Shown here piece after piece: positions 61,221 through 64,000 of a DNA stretch of 64,000 nt (position 1 is the stretch's first letter; each line of letters starts with the position of its first letter). The stretch comes from Scatophagus argus (lineage: Eukaryota > Chordata > Actinopteri > Scatophagidae). The stretch is taken from contig NC_058508.1 in assembly GCF_020382885.2 (NCBI RefSeq), positions 10,515,917 through 10,579,916 on the forward strand, read 5' to 3'. The position numbers and the translations under genes are program-made. The notes under the pieces are model-generated. The model made no database searches and had not been told where the DNA came from. It saw nothing but the letters and a program-made list of their open reading frames with translations.

Positions 61221-61551
61221 GGTCAAACAATCAAGCTGATCTAACTTTCACCATACCGTCGCCACTGTATTGTGTAATTGTAAGTGTGTGCTTGTCTGTC
61301 ATTGAACTTTGAACCATTGAACTTTGAACGGATGTGTTTTCAGTGTTCAACTAACACTCAAAGCAACAGCCAAATCAACTTAATAATCTTGTTTTAAATG
61401 TATTTATAAGAAGTGACAAACCCAAACCGCAGAAGTCCTTCACTAAAGAAACGGTGGATCATTCCAATAACTTCACACTTGGACTGATTGGTTGATGGTT
61501 ATCATTGGCCTGATTGTTTTCGTTGATTGAAATGTCACCCAAGTTGAAGCC

Positions 61552-61583
61552 TTCACCCACACTGCACACACACTGTATATATT
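61552..61583 (+). promoter_or_regulatory. Promoter of galectin copy 3
   Basis: TTCACCCACACTG replaces the CCGCCCACACTG box of the other copies (CpG lost, CACCC kept). A TATATATT box follows at 61576-61583, about 82 bases before the ATG. Confidence 0.55.
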
Positions 61584-61664
61584 CTCCTGTCAGGGTGCAG
61601 TGAGGAAAGGTCCTGCAGCTTGTCACTTCTTCTCAGCTGTACCTGACTGACCACGCTTGCCAAG

Positions 61665-63097
61665 ATGGTGAAAGTAAGTATAATTTTGACAATAATATTG
61701 TGCTCCCGTTGTGCTTTTTATTCTCTGTATGTTATGACTCAGATGAACGAACAGCATGCGTTTGTATTTTAAAGGTGAAACTGACTGCTAGTTGACATGT
61801 ACATTCTGTTTGACCATGTTTTGTATTTTCTAAGGATGGAGTAAGGTTTGGACAGTTGGCTGGGGCTACTGCTGATGCTGTTTTGTGCCTGAAACTGCAA
61901 TAATAATTGTATCTAGTAAAATCTTAAAGTATTTCCAGACAATAACACACTGTATCACCACCACACCCACCACCCGTCTTTATCTGCACAGGGTATGATC
62001 ATAAAGACCATGTCCTTTAAGGTCTGGCAGACCCTGACCATTGTTGGTGTTCCCAAGGCTGGGATATCAGAGTAAGTACAAATGTAAAATGCTATCTTGA
62101 TATTTTGAAATAAGTACATCACAAGAAAGCTAAAATAGTTTGTGTCTTCCTGGATTTTTTTTTGCAATCGGATCTCATTAACAGTATTTTATATCTGTTT
62201 TCCAAAAACAAATCCCTTGGTTGTATTTCAGAATGCTATTCCTTTGTTTAGACATTTGGATGTCTTATCCGTTAATGAAATTATAATGAGATCAGGACCG
62301 AATATATTCCATAGATGTCTGTATAAGGTACGACATGGTAGCTGACATGACATGTGGATGTTCTGCAGTTTTAAAGTGAACATTGGCCCAGACGAAGAGG
62401 ATGTTGCTATGCATATCAACCCTCGTTTTGACGGCTACTCTCCAAACAATGTGGTGGTCTGCAACTCTTACCAGGGAGGCAAATGGGATGAGGAAGTCCG
62501 TGGGAGTAGCTTTCCTTTCGAATACGAAAAGGAATTCAAGGTGAGAAACCCTGTGTGTGTGTATTTTCGCCCTGCGTCAACGTCTTCAGCCATACGCTGT
62601 GTCTCTGTCTTTCTGTTAGTGACCTCTGGTGGAAAATGTACACCATTATGCCTCTAATACCTTCACTGTTATCATTTGAGAACCGGTTTATAGGCTCACA
62701 GAGGTCTGTGAGAACAATATCTGTGCATGAGTCGTTAGACGAGATATTTTCAGGTGTTTGTAATGATAATACACAGCATATAAGAGCTAATTTTAATCAA
62801 ATCACCATGTCACATATTACATAGAGCTCAGAAGGTGTGTCAACTTTGATATGTCTGCTTTATCAAAGAACAGAGCAGAAGTTCAATATGTCATATTATT
62901 TTCTGCCAATTCTTCACTTTTCTCCCTGTCTCTCGCACACTTCCTGCCAGATGATCATTAAATTCACCCCTGCAGAATTCCAGGTGACTTTACCAGATGG
63001 CTCTAAAATCCACTTCCCCAACCGCTTTGGTGCAGGGAGGTACCCCGTCATCAACTTTAAAGAGGATGTTTGCATCAGTCGAGTTGAAATCAGTTAA
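61665..63097 (+). CDS. Prototype galectin, galectin-1/2 type, copy 3
   Basis: Exons 61665-61673, 61992-62071, 62369-62540, 62951-63097: 408 bases, 135 aa, in phase. Sugar-site residues His45, Asn47, Arg49, Asn62, Trp69, Glu72 and Arg74 are intact, and the His53 position is Tyr as in copy 2. Intron 2 is only 297 bases against 486 in copy 2. The missing piece ends exactly before CTGCAG, so the acceptor survives but its usual upstream pyrimidine context and probable branch region are replaced (now ATGTGGATGTTCTGCAG). Splicing efficiency is therefore uncertain, though the reading frame is perfect. Against copy 2 I count nine replacement and seven silent differences in the coding sequence. Confidence 0.91.
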
Positions 63098-63311
63098 ACC
63101 TCCAAACTTGCAAGGATTGTTGCATTGAAGTCTAGCATAAGGTTACATATAGCCACAGCTTTTAAACAACTGAGCTGTTTAGCAGAGAAGTGCCACATAG
63201 AGGCATTTGATCATTTGTTCTTTAAGCTGCCCTGAAATGCTGTGTTTTCTTGTATTTCCTCCAGACTTTCCTGATTTGTAACTGAGCATAATGCTTGCCT
63301 TTGCAACATGT

Positions 63312-63317
63312 ATTAAA
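63312..63317 (+). terminator. Poly(A) signal, galectin copy 3
   Basis: ATTAAA about 215 bases after the stop, in the conserved CAACATGTATTAAAGCATG context. Confidence 0.6.
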
Positions 63318-63639
63318 GCATGTTCTTTTATGATAAACATGGACTTCTGTGATTATGTCAACATCTTACACAAACAAACCATCAACTCCACATAAATTCA
63401 CTGTAACAAAACATTCAGACCAACTGACCGTGAACTGGCACATGAAAATTATTCATCATCCATGAGAAACATAAACTGAACCCACATCACACGTCCTCAC
63501 AACAACTAAACTGCTGTTGTCATCTCTGTAAAAGAGTTTGGAAGGCAGACTGGAGCCTTTGTTCTGCATATTTTCTTCGTATGAATTCTTATGACAAGCA
63601 GGTAGTAGGAAGCAGTTTTAAAATATTTGGCAGGACGTC

Positions 63640-64000
63640 TTCAAGTATTCGTCTGAGTTTCTTTCATAAAAATATTATAATAAGCCATTTTTGCCAGTAG
63701 AGGTCGCCGTTGCTTCATTAATGCAAGTGACTGGAGCCTTGAGGATGGTGACAAAATTTGAGTGACTTTTGATTCTTTTAACCTTAGATTATTGCCAGAT
63801 GTAATTGTTCCTGAGAACCACAACCCACAAATGGTTTGTCATCAAACTGTCAATTAAACAAGCTGAACTGAGTTTCACTGTTCTGCAATTGTAAGCTTGC
63901 TGTGTAACTGTAAGTGTGTGCTTGTCTGTCGTTGAACGGTCAGACATTTTGTTAATCCGCACTTTCCTTCCTTTTGGAGTCCTCTCACACCATATTCACA
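63640..64000. other. 3' flank of the galectin array
   Basis: AT-rich DNA with traces of the array module (AGATGTAATTGTTCCTGAGA near 63795, like 61168). No further galectin exon is visible before the window ends, but the array may go on beyond it. Confidence 0.5.

Larger units (their letters stand above)
61378..63620 (+). repeat. Recent segmental duplication, right unit (galectin copy 3)
   Basis: Nearly identical to 56036-58405. It has kept the ~80-base 3' UTR piece lost from copy 2 and has lost ~190 bases of intron 2. Confidence 0.85.

Overview
The window looks like nuclear DNA of a bony fish, probably a percomorph teleost. Genes are split into many short exons with GT-AG introns. The intergenic DNA is AT-rich and full of dinucleotide microsatellites, and it carries teleost-style dispersed repeats. 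No prokaryotic signals such as operons or CRISPR arrays were seen.

Layout. (1) 1-28,900 holds no coding gene I can support. It contains microsatellites, a non-LTR retrotransposon tail (4.4-4.7 kb), two teleost dispersed repeats (about 3.0 and 19.9 kb) and a decayed Tc1-like element (23.25-23.77 kb). (2) 29,000-40,300, plus strand, is sgsm3 (TBC-SH3-RUN Rab-GAP-type protein): one non-coding 5' exon and 20 coding exons, 755 aa. A second, related terminal exon lies just before the usual one. (3) 41,100-48,100, minus strand, is gtpbp1 (translational-type GTPase): 14 coding exons, 682 aa, tail-to-tail with sgsm3. (4) 50,150-63,320, plus strand, is a tandem array of prototype (single-domain, galectin-1/2 type) galectins. 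It has three intact four-exon genes of 135 codons each and one wrecked copy at about 55.0-55.5 kb. Between them lie duplicated intergenic modules, a pogo/Tigger-like DNA transposon, short retroelement insertions and a dead L1-type LINE piece.

All exon boundaries were read by hand from splice consensus, phase continuity and remembered family sequences. No alignment was run. sgsm3 and gtpbp1 are unrelated housekeeping-type genes that happen to converge. The galectin array is the dynamic part: copies 2 and 3 share near-identical exons and introns, differ from copy 1 at a ligand-contacting histidine, and each carries its own later deletions and insertions.

The observations most worth following are the duplicated sgsm3 terminal exons, the galectin array with its dead fourth copy and filled/empty insertion sites, and the copy-3 intron deletion that stops at the splice acceptor.
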